This document shows, piece after piece, positions 12,001 to 23,700 of a stretch of DNA of 64,000 nucleotides. The DNA is taken from assembly GCA_023079485.1 (NCBI GenBank), contig CM041084.1, positions 11,468,609 to 11,532,608 on the forward strand, given 5' to 3'. Source of the DNA: Archilochus colubris. Taxonomy: Eukaryota > Chordata > Aves > Apodiformes > Trochilidae. A program made the position numbers and the translations under genes. Numbering within the stretch: position 1 is the stretch's first letter; every line of letters starts with the position of its first letter. A model generated the notes under the pieces. The model did not search any database. It was not told the origin of the DNA and saw only the letters and a program-made list of their open reading frames with translations.

Positions 12001-15000
12001 TTTGGAGGTTTTCCCAGTGGCACTGGGGCTTGGACCCATTCTGCACGATGCACTAAGGAAGGAGCAAATTTATACTACAGAAAACTGTGTCTTGCCCACA
12101 GAGGACCTATATTATTTTATCTAAGCTCAGGCTGTGATTCACTGTGGACAAAAGATTGTGAAGCAGGGAGAAGAAAGGGTAAAGCAGAGAAAATAAATAA
12201 GAGAGCAAAACAGAAAAGGATTACACATCCTGGCAATGAGGTGTTTGCTGTTATAGAGCCTATGTGACCTTTAAGACAAACCGACTTGACTGATTTCCTG
12301 AACAAGTTTCCACCCTGCAGTTCTGAGTCCAGTTACATGCCTAGTAGCTCATTTTAAAACAAACCTGCCATGCCACCACCTTCTGAATCCAGTATGCTTG
12401 CTGGCTGGAAAGAATATGCCCTGCAGGCACCCTTGAGAGTGACCTCCTTTTCAAGCAGGTCAGGAAAGTTACCTGCCCAAGAGGCACTGTCTTACTGGGT
12501 CATCTGCCTCGAGACAGATGTACCAGATACCTGCTTCAGAAGCACCTGCTTTTCAAGCACTGAAAATTGAACCAATCATGGATGATGACTTTAGTTTCCA
12601 GCAGGTAGGAGCATGTGAATCTCTCTCAGGCACAACACCTACAAAGAATTTTTCCCTTGTAGGAGTCTAAGGCAATTATTAGAGATATTACTATAAATTG
12701 TGCCTTCCAGGAACACCTGTCACCTGTCAGCTCACACACCTGATTTACCTGTTGTGTGTCTAAAGAGGGAAATTTTTTTGCTACACTTTTACATATTAAA
12801 ATGTTATTATTGAGTATGCAAAAACATTTCTCACATACAGAAAAACAGATAATTCCTTTTATTTTGATGATCCTTTGCTCTTTGAAATTCCAAGATTGTA
12901 GAATAGTGCTAGTGAAAGGATATGCCAACTTCAAGGCTGCAACAGATAAATCCAAGTCTTCAAAAGAATCTGGATCCTGGTCAAGAGACGATTCTGAGAA
13001 AAAATTAACACATTGAATGCATGGTGTACAAACTGTATTATCTATAGTGAAGTCCTTTCTAAATCAAAGTCTGAATTTTACCTGGGGAATGCTGAGAGCA
13101 GATAGCAAATATGTAAGAGTCTGCAACTGCCATGGCATGAAGGATAGTCAGAGCTTAACTACTGAAAATTAACATGGCACAAAACCCAACAGCAATTTCA
13201 TGTATTCTCTAACAGAAGACACTGAGATTCAGAAGTTTGAGCTACTTTCTTTTAGCAGACTATGTTTCATGGATGCCAAAATTGGTTGTATGAACTGTTT
13301 ACTGAAGAGCAAATTAAGAGTCTAGGTGACTTGAGAATTCCTTTATTTAAAAAGTCTTTGATGATCTGCAACTGAGGGATTCAGTGCTTCACCATTGGGT
13401 TTCAATCATCTTGGTGAAAGAAAATAAGTGACAGAAAGTCAGGCTAGACTTCTGCTTTTCTGATCTTCTACTACAGTGCAGTCATTCTGTTTTCTGTGGC
13501 TCTGAGCACAGAAAGGACAACAGAATACCAAACCATTTATTAACTGCTAAAATTAACAGACAGTTTGATCCCTTTTATCCTCTGCTTTTATTTTTCCCAT
13601 GATAAAGGGCAAATAAGGGAAGAAGATTAAGTCACACGAATTTTTATATGGGCAATATATAAAATGAGCAAACAAAAACTCTGAACATTCTTTTGGGAGA
13701 TGCTGACTCACCATTTCTTTTCTACTTTGCACAACCAAACATGCACAAGGTAATTTATTGAAGCTTTTTGTTAAGACTTAAAATAAGGAACTATTGAAAA
13801 GTATAAATTCTGTGTAGTAGAGGTTAAATCATTAAGTAGATTGAATGAAGTAGAAGCTTCTCATTTATAATCAGTTTTAATCACATCCAATACTCTAAAT
13901 CAGATTTAAATTGGACATTAGTGGTTTAGAATTAAACCATGCTTCCCTCCACCACACATTAACATATTATAAATGCCAGTATTTTGGTCACACAGCTGTG
14001 TGCTCTATAAGGGAGGTGTTTCTGATGTAAAGAAGGTTGTTCATTAATACCAATGATTGCAAGGGACAGGATAGGCAATTTTTGTTGTTGGAAGGATCAA
14101 AGGACAGCGAGTGCAATGAAGTCTCTGAGAAATTTAAAATATGCCCGACCAAATGCTTCAGTACCTCCACCCAAAACTGTTTCCTTGTGACAAGTCTACA
14201 CAACCTGGAACAAAAGGAGTAAAACATTTTGAGCAGAAGGATAACCTTTGTTCCTCTAGAAACAGAAAAAAACATTTGTATCTATTCAGATGGTTTAGCA
14301 TCCTCTATGGTTTCAATTACAGCCGTTGCCTGGAAAGAAACATTAAAGTGAAAAAAAGCCTTCCAGTGTCAGCACAGGGAAAAAATAAAAAATCTTTCTT
14401 GTGTTTAACATGACAAAGATTTAAAAAATTCTTTTAAACTTCTGCTTTCACTAAATCATCTTTACAAGCATGTCAGTTTATGTTGTAATACAGAGTAATG
14501 AATCTATGCTGCATCCCTTTGACATTATGAAGATTTTAAAATTCTGCAGCCACAAATTAGATAGAAAAAAATATAATCACTCAAACAGATTAAAAATTAA
14601 ATATCATTCATGTTATTCCAAAATATGTTAGAACTTTCAGAACTGGTTTCAGAGCAGTACTTAACTAACAATAGCTATCTCACAGCACTTCACATCAAAA
14701 ATTTGATGGTAGGGATAAATCTCTTTTCCCTTACATTTTGTACTCTCAGCAGAAAAGAAGAATTGAGTCCTTTCCTTGTGATCCAGTGAGCACATCTGAA
14801 AACCTGTATGCATTGACTGAACAGTGATGTTCAGATATTAAGAAGAATTTGGCCCCATACCTCTTCTGTAAATCATAGCTTAATCTTCTACAAGTCATTG
14901 GGTGTATGTGTCAAGTATCCCATACTGCTGCAAAAAGATACAAAGGTTTCTGAGGACTGAAATGATTACTATAAGATCTGCTTTAGCTTTAGCTGGAGAC

Positions 15001-15825
15001 CATTAAAATAGCTAAAAATTTTGTTTTCCACTTTCACAAAACATTTTTTTCTATTTGTTATTCAAATAGTTTTAAATATTTTTGCAGTATAAATATGTTA
15101 GAGAAGCATGAAATTGTCTAAAGAAGCACTAAATACTCCATATAGGAATGATACTGGGGTAATTCTATTAAAGTAATCAAAAAATAAACTGATCTAAAGT
15201 TCTCACTTCAAAAGCTCTTCTATTATAAGGAATATTCTACCTTGATGTCTAGAAAAATACATATCTTTGCGTGAATTATGAATTGTTTTATCTTTAAATG
15301 TGAGACTTCATACAACCCTTGTTGTTGTGATCAATGTCAAAATAATGAAAATATAATGAAATCAATGGCTCATCCTTCCTAAAGGTCTCTCTTGTCTGTG
15401 CTGGTGCTTTCAGATGTATTTATTCTACCTTATTTGGAAGTCTATGGCAAGAGTGAGGAAAAGCACTTGTTTGGAACAATCTGCTACCATTAACTAAGAC
15501 AAAGCAATAGCAAACAGAGGTACATTTGGGTGCTTCACAGAATCTCACTGATATTTTGATTCCACTATGTTTTGATGCTTTTCAGCATTTTTTTTTTTAA
15601 TGAACATTGGATTACAAAGTTCAAGGGAGTTTTTATTGATATGCTTTAGGAGCTGAAGAGGTATATCTATCTTCAGACAAGTATATTTATGGTTTGCCAC
15701 ACAGGTCTAATGGCTCTGATGAGTGACTTTCAAACTGTTACTTTCAAACTCTGCATTCACAAGCATACAGAGCATGTAGGATACCTAATATGGTACAACC
15801 CCACTCCCTGTGATCATAAAGATTT
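9010..15825. other. Long unique non-coding stretch
   Basis: About 6.8 kb without a recognised interspersed repeat or gene. Open frames of up to 112 codons (9256-9594, minus) and 109 codons (12626-12955, minus) show no domain, biased composition or flanking splice signals that would raise them above chance. Overlapping minus-strand frames at 10751-11061 are Cys/Ser-rich but appear in all three frames at once, a sign of low constraint. Confidence 0.5.
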
Positions 15826-15826
15826 T

Positions 15827-15879
15827 AAATAAAATAAAATAAAATAAAATAAAATAAAATAAAATAAAATAAAATAAAT
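15827..15879 (+). repeat. (AAAAT)n microsatellite
   Basis: Ten consecutive AAAAT units, nearly perfect, probably recent and length-polymorphic. No LINE tail directly upstream was recognised. Confidence 0.95.
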
Positions 15880-15884
15880 ATAAT

Positions 15885-17994
15885 TCTTCATGGGTAGAAT
15901 TGCCCACATATAAACTGAAAGTTTTGGGGCATGATCTTGACTCTTTGCCCTGGTTTGGGAAAAATATGACATATGTCCTCTATATTTTACCCCTTTAAAA
16001 AATCAGGTAAAGAGGCCATTTGTCCCATCTCTGAAAATATTCAGACAAAACAGAGGTTTCTAAAATATGGGAGACAAGAGGCCGATCAGTCCTTACAGAG
16101 GCTTATTTCCATCCTTTGCCTCTCTTGGGAAGGTGGATCTCGTATGATTCTTCAACTTTAAAAATATGCTGGTCACCAAAACTAAATGGTCTCAACCAAT
16201 CTAAATTTTACAGCTTGAGTCTATATGGCTAAATTCTCTTATCCTCCAATAAGTCATGGCTGGATCCAATTTGCTCACTGGGGAAGGATTCCAGTGCTAG
16301 TCTCAGCTAAGCATAGAAGTGGTCTGAAAGACATCTGTTGCCACAGGCCCACACTGGACCATGTTAACATTTAATAAAAGGCAATGACTGTTCTCTGGTA
16401 GTTTCATAATATACCAGTAAAAGTCAAAGCAGCATTCCCCATTTATTCAAAAATAAATGCCCTAACTTCCAAGTTACAAATTTCATGGGATGAATACATC
16501 TTTGAACTGAAATGTCTCCAGTGAAAGGGATTAGAGGAAACCCTCCCAGATACTCTACAGAGAGTTAAAATCAGAGATGCAAATGAAAGTTTACTCACAC
16601 TAAGAAAAGCACTGGGCTGAATCCTCCTACATCCATGCTGAGTACTGTTGCAGTGGGATGACAGTAATGATTGTCTGTGGGTTTTAATGTAACCATTCAT
16701 GGCCATATTTAATACAGTTCTGAGCATAAATCAACAGATACACAGATAAATAAATAAATTGAGCAAGTATAACATTCTGTTCAAACAGAACGGGTTTTCT
16801 TAGGAAGAAAAGAAGAGGGGAACAATATATGTAGTTTCAGTCAAACTCATTTTTTGGTACTTCTGTTAGGAAAACTTCTGAATTAAAATATTATTTATGT
16901 GCAACTCCCTGTGTGCTCCACAATCTACATCAAGTGGTGTTTAAAAAAGAAAAAGACATAGTCTAGAAAAAAAAAATATTCATTTCTAGCTGCTGTGACA
17001 AATAATATCTGAAGAAAATTATAGATAAGTATATCACTTTACAAAAGCACATGTACAAATCAAACTGATTTTAGTGCCTTCTCAACAATGCATGTTCCCA
17101 TTTAAACAATCTACGCTAATGATGATAAGGTGCAGGATAGAGAAATTCCAATAAAATTGCAGGTGATCACATCCCTACTATAGAAGATTATTTAAATACA
17201 TGCTCAAAAACTTTTTCAGCATTAGTATATAAACTTTAGAGTACAAGAAGACCTTTAGATTTTCCTTTGATATTCTTCTGGTATCAAAAAATGCTTAATA
17301 GAAAATTTTGTGTTAAGAAATAAAAAAAATAATTGTGCTTTATGAACACACCTCATAAAGTGTGTCTCAGACTTGCTTTTTACCCAAAGGTTTTACAAGT
17401 GTTTTATTTGGCACACAATGAATAGATTTCATCTCTGTGGCACTGGTATCAGGAACAAACACATAAAATGCCATACTGGCCTTTAAGGAGGGATTGTGAC
17501 TTTTTTTACAAGATTTCAAATACAAGAAAACCTCTACAGCCCAGTAAAGGCAGGCTCTCCTGAGGTCTTGCTTCCAGTTGCTGGTTTTTCCAATCCAAAT
17601 CCACCCTCGATTGCTTCACAATGACAGGAGATGTCAGTGAGCTGGAAAAATTGAGAGTTGTCTTCTGCAATCTCCTTTACTCTAAGTTAAGTATCATTAT
17701 GGGCTTCCGTCTCTGCAGCATTATAAATCAGTTCTGCTGGAGTCATGGTGTTATTTAAATTTGTTTGGTGACAGGGACTTGAAGCTCAGCTGAGAGGTTG
17801 ATATCCTCCCAGCAAAGCCACACGTGAAATAGATTTTACTCCTTGAATACATAAATGCCATGGTTTTGGTGTGTAAGAATGGACATCCACTGCCCAGCAA
17901 GTCCTTACTGTGGAGTTGGCACATTCAGTGACAGATACTCTAGCTCCACCTTTTCTAGATGTACCCCAACAAAAGTCCCTGCTGGCATCAGCGT
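15885..17994. other. Unique non-coding stretch
   Basis: No repeat or gene is recognised. The longest frame (16443-16727, minus, 94 codons) has no known motif. Confidence 0.45.
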
Positions 17995-18201
17995 TCATTT
18001 CTCTGTACAATTGTTGCTAGAGAAGGCTTCTCCTAGCCCCATGTTTAGAGGAAATGGGGGTTCTGGTTGCATGAGTTCACTTTTCCTATGTCTGTGTTCA
18101 TTCATGTTGAACACCACATAAAAGAAAGAGAGAACTATGATGATGAAAACACACAAAAAATGAAAATATTTTGATTGCATTGCCTTCAATGCAACATTCA
18201 T
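17995..18201 (-). CDS. Candidate start exon, type II membrane protein (unidentified, possibly decayed)
   Basis: I do not recognise the gene. What is seen: on the minus strand a good splice acceptor (pyrimidine-rich tract followed by TTTACTGCAG, ending at 18218) lies 16 nt before an ATG at 18201. The 68-codon frame begins with a short basic segment (MNVALKAMQSKYF), then a strongly hydrophobic stretch at residues 14-32 (FLCVFIIIVLSFFYVVFNM), then a polar stem with HRHRK, a PEPPFP stretch and an N-x-C sequon (NNC). Short cytoplasmic tail, signal anchor and Pro-rich stem is the layout of Golgi glycosyltransferases. Past the TGA at 17995-17997 the same frame stays open for about 29 codons, then has stops near 17906 and 17843, with no convincing donor. 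It may be a decayed gene, a terminal exon or chance. A tiny upstream ATG-CTG-TAA lies between the acceptor and the ATG. Confidence 0.22.
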   Translation of the reverse strand: MNVALKAMQSKYFHFLCVFIIIVLSFFYVVFNMNEHRHRKSELMQPEPPFPLNMGLGEAFSSNNCTEK

Positions 18202-18219
18202 ACAGAAGTTACAGCATCT

Positions 18220-20364
18220 GCAGTAAAGTAAAAGAGTATTTGATGTTACATGGTTTTACCCAGGCCTTTGATTCCTGATGTAGTAGATATGTAATCTCCT
18301 CAAAGTCATCTAGAACATGTCTATTTTGGCTAAATATCTTGAAAATAAAGCTTAATTAGATCAAGAATCAGAAACAGTGTATATAAATCAGTGTTACGTG
18401 CTGCCAAAATAGCTGGTCTTATCAAAAGGCAGAGATAATTTTCTGAGGAGTGTTATCACACCAAGGTAATCAGAATACCTTTGAGACCTGAAACTTTTAT
18501 CCGCAGGGCTTGGCTGTGTGCTGATAGAAATAGCTGTTCCTATGGTGGAAAGTCCAGGACCCCAGAATGTTTTTTGAGGTTGGACCTTAGCGATTTTGTG
18601 GCAAAACTGGGATGGAAAACTAAAATACAGGGCATTGTTTAGGAACTTAGAATTTTTCCTCATGAAGTCCCCCACACAGGCAACAAATACAATGTGAAGG
18701 CAAAATCAATGTTATGTCTGTAAAAGTACTGCACTGCCATTAATGTGACTTAGATCTATGCTTCTGAATCATGACTCAACCTTTCTACTACAGCCTGATC
18801 CCTCTTTTTCTCTCCTGTCCTCTCCTCTCCAAAAAACATTATGAATATCTGGCTTTTTCTCAGTGCACAAGTCTTGGTTTATCCATCCCTGTTAAGGCTG
18901 ATTATTACTCTGAATACAAGGCAATGGACCTGTATGAATGGGAGTCCTTCACCCTCAGCAGCCCAATATAATCAGCTCACTATAACAGAGCTTAGAACTT
19001 ATTCCAGTTTGGACAAATATTGTGACAGAAGACCATCCTCAGCTATGAAAATTATTCACAGGTCATGAGACCTGGCACCATACTTAACAACATAATGAGA
19101 CATGGGGTTACTTTGGAGCTATTATAGGCATTAATCTTTTTCTGTGGGTTGTGTTTGTTTTTTTTATTGTTTTCCTTTGCTACAGGAACTACTCCTCTAA
19201 GGCAAACAGTGCAGGAACTGCTTTTGAAAAACAGCCCTAGAAAAAAAAATAGCCCTAACCAGTATCTTTTCCTACCTTGCTTCTTTTTAACCCACTTATA
19301 TTTATTTATTTTTAATTTTTGTTTCCTAGGGTGGAAGGACCTGAAAGGTTTAGGAGTGAACTAGGGAGTGACTATACTTTTGAGTCTGTTATAGCTCATT
19401 ATTATGACATACTGTAAAGAAATAGGTGAGGAAACAAACAAAAAAAAGAAAAGTAGAAGGAATGCTTAGAGAATTTTTTAAAGCTGAACTCCAGACAGGC
19501 TGGAAGGACAGATGGAAGGGGTGGTTGGTATTTGACAAACCTTCCAGGCTGAGCACGATTTTGCCATGTTTCACTGCTCTCATTCACTTGTTTGTCAAAA
19601 GGGAATCTAAGAAATCTATGTATTCCAAACTTTTAAAAATCTATATTCCATTTAAAATTCAACTAATACATTGTATTTGTTTGTGCAATATATTTTTTAT
19701 TCTCATGATTCCTTTTTTGTTTGCTTGTTGTTGTTCGATTTTTTGGTTTGTTTATTCCACTCATCCTAGTGGCTTCTTTATCCCAGCCATTCCCGATTCT
19801 TATGTTCTATGATTACTTAATGTGCAGTAAAATAGCTCAGGTTTTCTATCTAGTTTTTACTTATTTAGTTTCTAATTAGACACCGTTGCCCTAATATAAA
19901 ATCCTATGTATGTTTGAATACCCATTCTTTAGAATAGGCAGCACAAGTTGCATAACACTGAGTACAACATACCCAGTAACATCAGAACTGAACCTGAATC
20001 TGATGCCGGAGACTGCTGAAATGATGGTCCTGGTGATTTTCCATTTCTGAATATGTTGCTATTTTACAAGGTTTTTTATAATCACAGATCTTACAAGAAT
20101 AAATACAAGTAAGTGAAAATGAAAAATAATAGTCCTTCATCAGAAGAAAGAGCAAGAGACAATTCACAAAAATACAGAAGATAGTGAATGTTTTTCCAGT
20201 AATTAAGAATGGGATCCAAAACTTTATCACAATCAGAAAAGTCACATTCCAAATTAGTAATCTGGTTCTCTTTAATAGACTATTTTTGCCTTTGAAAATC
20301 TTAATTCTCTGAAATATCAAGATAAGGGTAATTTTAGCTTAATTTGTGTGTAAAGTAAATATTC
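18220..20364. other. Unique non-coding stretch
   Basis: No recognised repeat, apart from a possible CR1 tail echo near 19780-19812 ('CAGCCATTCCCGATTCTTATGTTCTATGATTA'-like, too short to call). The frame at 19426-19812 (plus, 128 codons) is Phe/Ile/Leu-rich, as expected from T-rich DNA, and is not supported. Confidence 0.45.
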
Positions 20365-20755
20365 ATGTATCTGGATATGTAAATATATATATTTAATATC
20401 CACACTTATGGATATTTTATACATATGAAATATGTAATGAATATATTCACATATAATACATATTCATGAAATGATATGCTTATACATTTGTATGTTTATA
20501 CAATCATATATCCATATATTATATAACATTTCATATATGATATCATATTATGTTATATCATGAATTTATGAATATAAATCTATAAGTCTGTAATATATTA
20601 TTGATAAGACATTGTAATATTATAATATTGATATGATATGGTAATAATGTTATTAATATATAAAATTTATATAGTATATATTGAATCTGGATATATTTAA
20701 TATCCCTAAATATGGATATTATATATAATAAATATGTGTAAGTACCTATATATAC
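20365..20755. repeat. AT-rich tract with repeated flanking module
   Basis: About 390 bp consisting almost only of A/T with TATA, ATGATATC and GGATATT words. A module built as ATCTGGATAT, ATTTAATATCC, then TATGGATATT appears at both ends (about 20369-20415 and 20685-20730) with short differences. The tract is therefore a diverged duplication or a degenerate minisatellite rather than a simple dinucleotide run. Confidence 0.7.
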
Positions 20756-20759
20756 AGTT

Positions 20760-23700
20760 TGTATTGATATGCCTTTTAAAGTGTTTGGTGTAGAATGGCT
20801 TGTTAGCTTTCAACAGTGTTTGTAAATATAAACTTGGTAATTTCATTTTTAAAACATTTTTGTTTTGATAATTTTAAGTCAAGGCCCATACTGATTTTGC
20901 TTCTGATTTCAAGCACTCCTGGTTTCATCATCAACGCATCTTTGTTTTTTTAAAAATGAGAGTATATTCTAAAATATTTTACAAGCTTAAACAATATGAT
21001 TCTGGTTTCATCAAATCCAGAGAGCATTCTTAGAGCTTTAAAATGTACTTATTAGGAGCAATAAACTGGAATACGCTCTCCCCCTGTAACATCTTATACC
21101 TCATTCCCTCTTTTGTAGTTTCTTACAGTTTTGATATGAAAACCCTAAGTTAAGGTTTCAGTCATTAAGTTAATGATCCATGAAGGTGAAAAAGGGAAAA
21201 GTAGAGGGGACATCACAGGATAAATGCTTTCCTTTTTTCACATAGTGATGCCAACAATATTCAAATAAAATTCACTATAGCCTAGGTCAAGTGTAGTTTT
21301 TCACTCACTACATTTTCAATCTGATGGTCACTCTTGGATTTCCCTGTGATGGGTAATGACAGTAATTGCCTCTCCCCTTCCTCTGCACTTAGACCATAAG
21401 GTGCTGCCCCCTCACTGAAGCACTGCAAAGGGCACTTTACCCACTCCTGAGCACAGGTTGCAATCTGACATATTAAGTGCAAATGCCATTGATTTCTGTT
21501 TGTATTAACACAGCAGGCTGTGATATGCATGACTCAGAGCCCTAGGATGACAAAGCTCAAAGCTGTAAGCCTCGGCTAGCAAAGATCCTATTTTGTACAG
21601 CTTGGAACTCACAATTCTTTAAAATGTTAAAATTTTCCATTTCTATGTCAGTTTTAGTGAGTAGATTAATTGGAAAAAGCATGAAATCTTTCTCCCATGG
21701 AGCATGCTTTCTTTACATTAACTTAATATTCCCCCTCTGCACAGAAGTAAACTTATCTGCACTATGCACCCAGCAGTGCTTATGAATGGCAGAAAGCGAG
21801 GGGCTAACATCAGGCACAAGAAGTCTATATTGTCAGAAATGCCATGGTTCATCAAAACTTCAGTATTTTCCTGCCAACACCCTGCCAAAGTCCTACTTTT
21901 CTTATCATCATCCGTGCCATTCACATGTCCTCAAATAAGATACTGAGCTGTTTAAACTAACTGCATGAACACAAGCTATTTTAGAGAGGGATGGGAAATT
22001 CTGCTTACAAACAGGCTCTTGGTTATGCTGGAATCATAGAAACCCCTTCCATTGTAAATATTCTGCTATTCCATCTGAAGAAACTGTTATTTTCCTTCCA
22101 CCTTCTGCTTAGAAAACTATGTGTTGAAAGGAGTTTCTCTGTATATGCATAAATGACTTGGATATATTCTTAAATTTCTAGACTATGTCAATACTAAATT
22201 CATTAGAAGAGTTTAATGAAGCTTCATTTACCTTACATTTAATTGATGATCTGAAAAGCTTACCCTTTAACATGGTGTGTCAATCTTCAACGTAGAAATA
22301 CTGGAGAAAGGAGGAGGTATTACACAGTATTTTATTTGTTAATTACATCATAAGGTTTGACCTGAAGTTGAACCTAAAGTTGACTGGTTATAGGTAGTGG
22401 TTCAGTAAGATATGGAATGGGAAAGAGAAACTGGGCTTGTGAAATTCAGAAAAAGCAGTGTTCTCTTGAGCTCTTCAGTATGACTTTCCCCTTAAATCAA
22501 ATCTCACATGGTCCTTACTGTGTTTATAACCTGTCTCCTGTAACAGGTTAGCTTGCTATTGTAACGAAATAGATTTATTAATTTAAATAGCATATTAATT
22601 TTAGCATATCTATTGGACTTCTTACTATACACTGAAGTGTATTCCTAGCTGTATATGCATAATGAATCAATAAAAAGGTACGGTTTATCAATGGGCTAAG
22701 ATAACCTTTCCTCAAGGATAATATTCATTGGGTATCTTAAACACCTGTTTTGGCCACAGATTCTTTCTGTATCAGTCTCCCTGAAGGTTATAAAATATAT
22801 CTGGTTATAAAACTAAGACCTTGTGCAGGTATTCAGTACAATGCAAAATGACAGGAACCATTTTGACTGTGAATGTAGTTTTCATAAAAGTTCCATGGGA
22901 TATGCCCCATGAATTAAAATGACAAAAGCGCCTGAAAAAAAATATTGTCTTAAAAGTCTTCTAAATGCTCTCCAAAAGGTCTGGAAGCAAACACCTTTCT
23001 CTGTTAAAGACTTCACTACCAGTAGGGCTCCTCAACTGAGGTTGTTGAATTAGCATTTTAAAGCTGTACAGGTCTGAACACAACTCCTGTGAAGCATAGA
23101 AGACTTCTGAACTTAGAACACAAGCTAAGACCTTTTTCTGCTGTAGAATTGTTAGAAATATAAAATTAGTTACTATAAATTTATGGTATTAGTAGTAAGT
23201 AGGTAGCTAATATGAAAAGTGTAGAATTACCAGATATGGCTCCTACCTCCAGTCTATATTGCAAACTATTGTTGATTTGTTCCTTCTCTTCTCTCTTATT
23301 AAAAGCCCTTTTAATAGCTGCAGGAGGATATGACACTCTCCCATCCTCGGGATCTACAGCTGCCTCATTTAAAATTCTCCAGCTAATAAATTCTTAACCG
23401 TTCTCTTCCAGATGCTTTTATTCTTTGTTATGTTAATGGCCTATGAAAAAAAAATTACATGGAGGATCAAAGAATTCTGTGCATACAATTTATACTGAAG
23501 ATAATTTTGATTTAAACTTGCAGTTTAAAGTAAATTTCCATTTTCATTAAGGTACAAAATGAATAGTGAGAAAAGTTATGTGACTGCACGTAGAAATATG
23601 AGATAATCCAATAAAGGATACTGCCAAAGAATATCAGTGTGATGCTTCTGTTTCCTTCATGGCAGAACCCTGTATCTAAAAGCAAAGAATCTTATTTTTT

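Noticed and set aside
19780..19812. Possible CR1 tail echo (CCCGATTCTTATGTTCTATGATTA)
   Set aside because: Too short, with no upstream CR1 3' UTR block. It could arise by chance in AT-rich DNA.
21282..21530. Minus-strand 82-codon ORF ending near a GTGAGT donor-like site
   Set aside because: No acceptor and no recognisable domain. A single donor-like match is expected often by chance.
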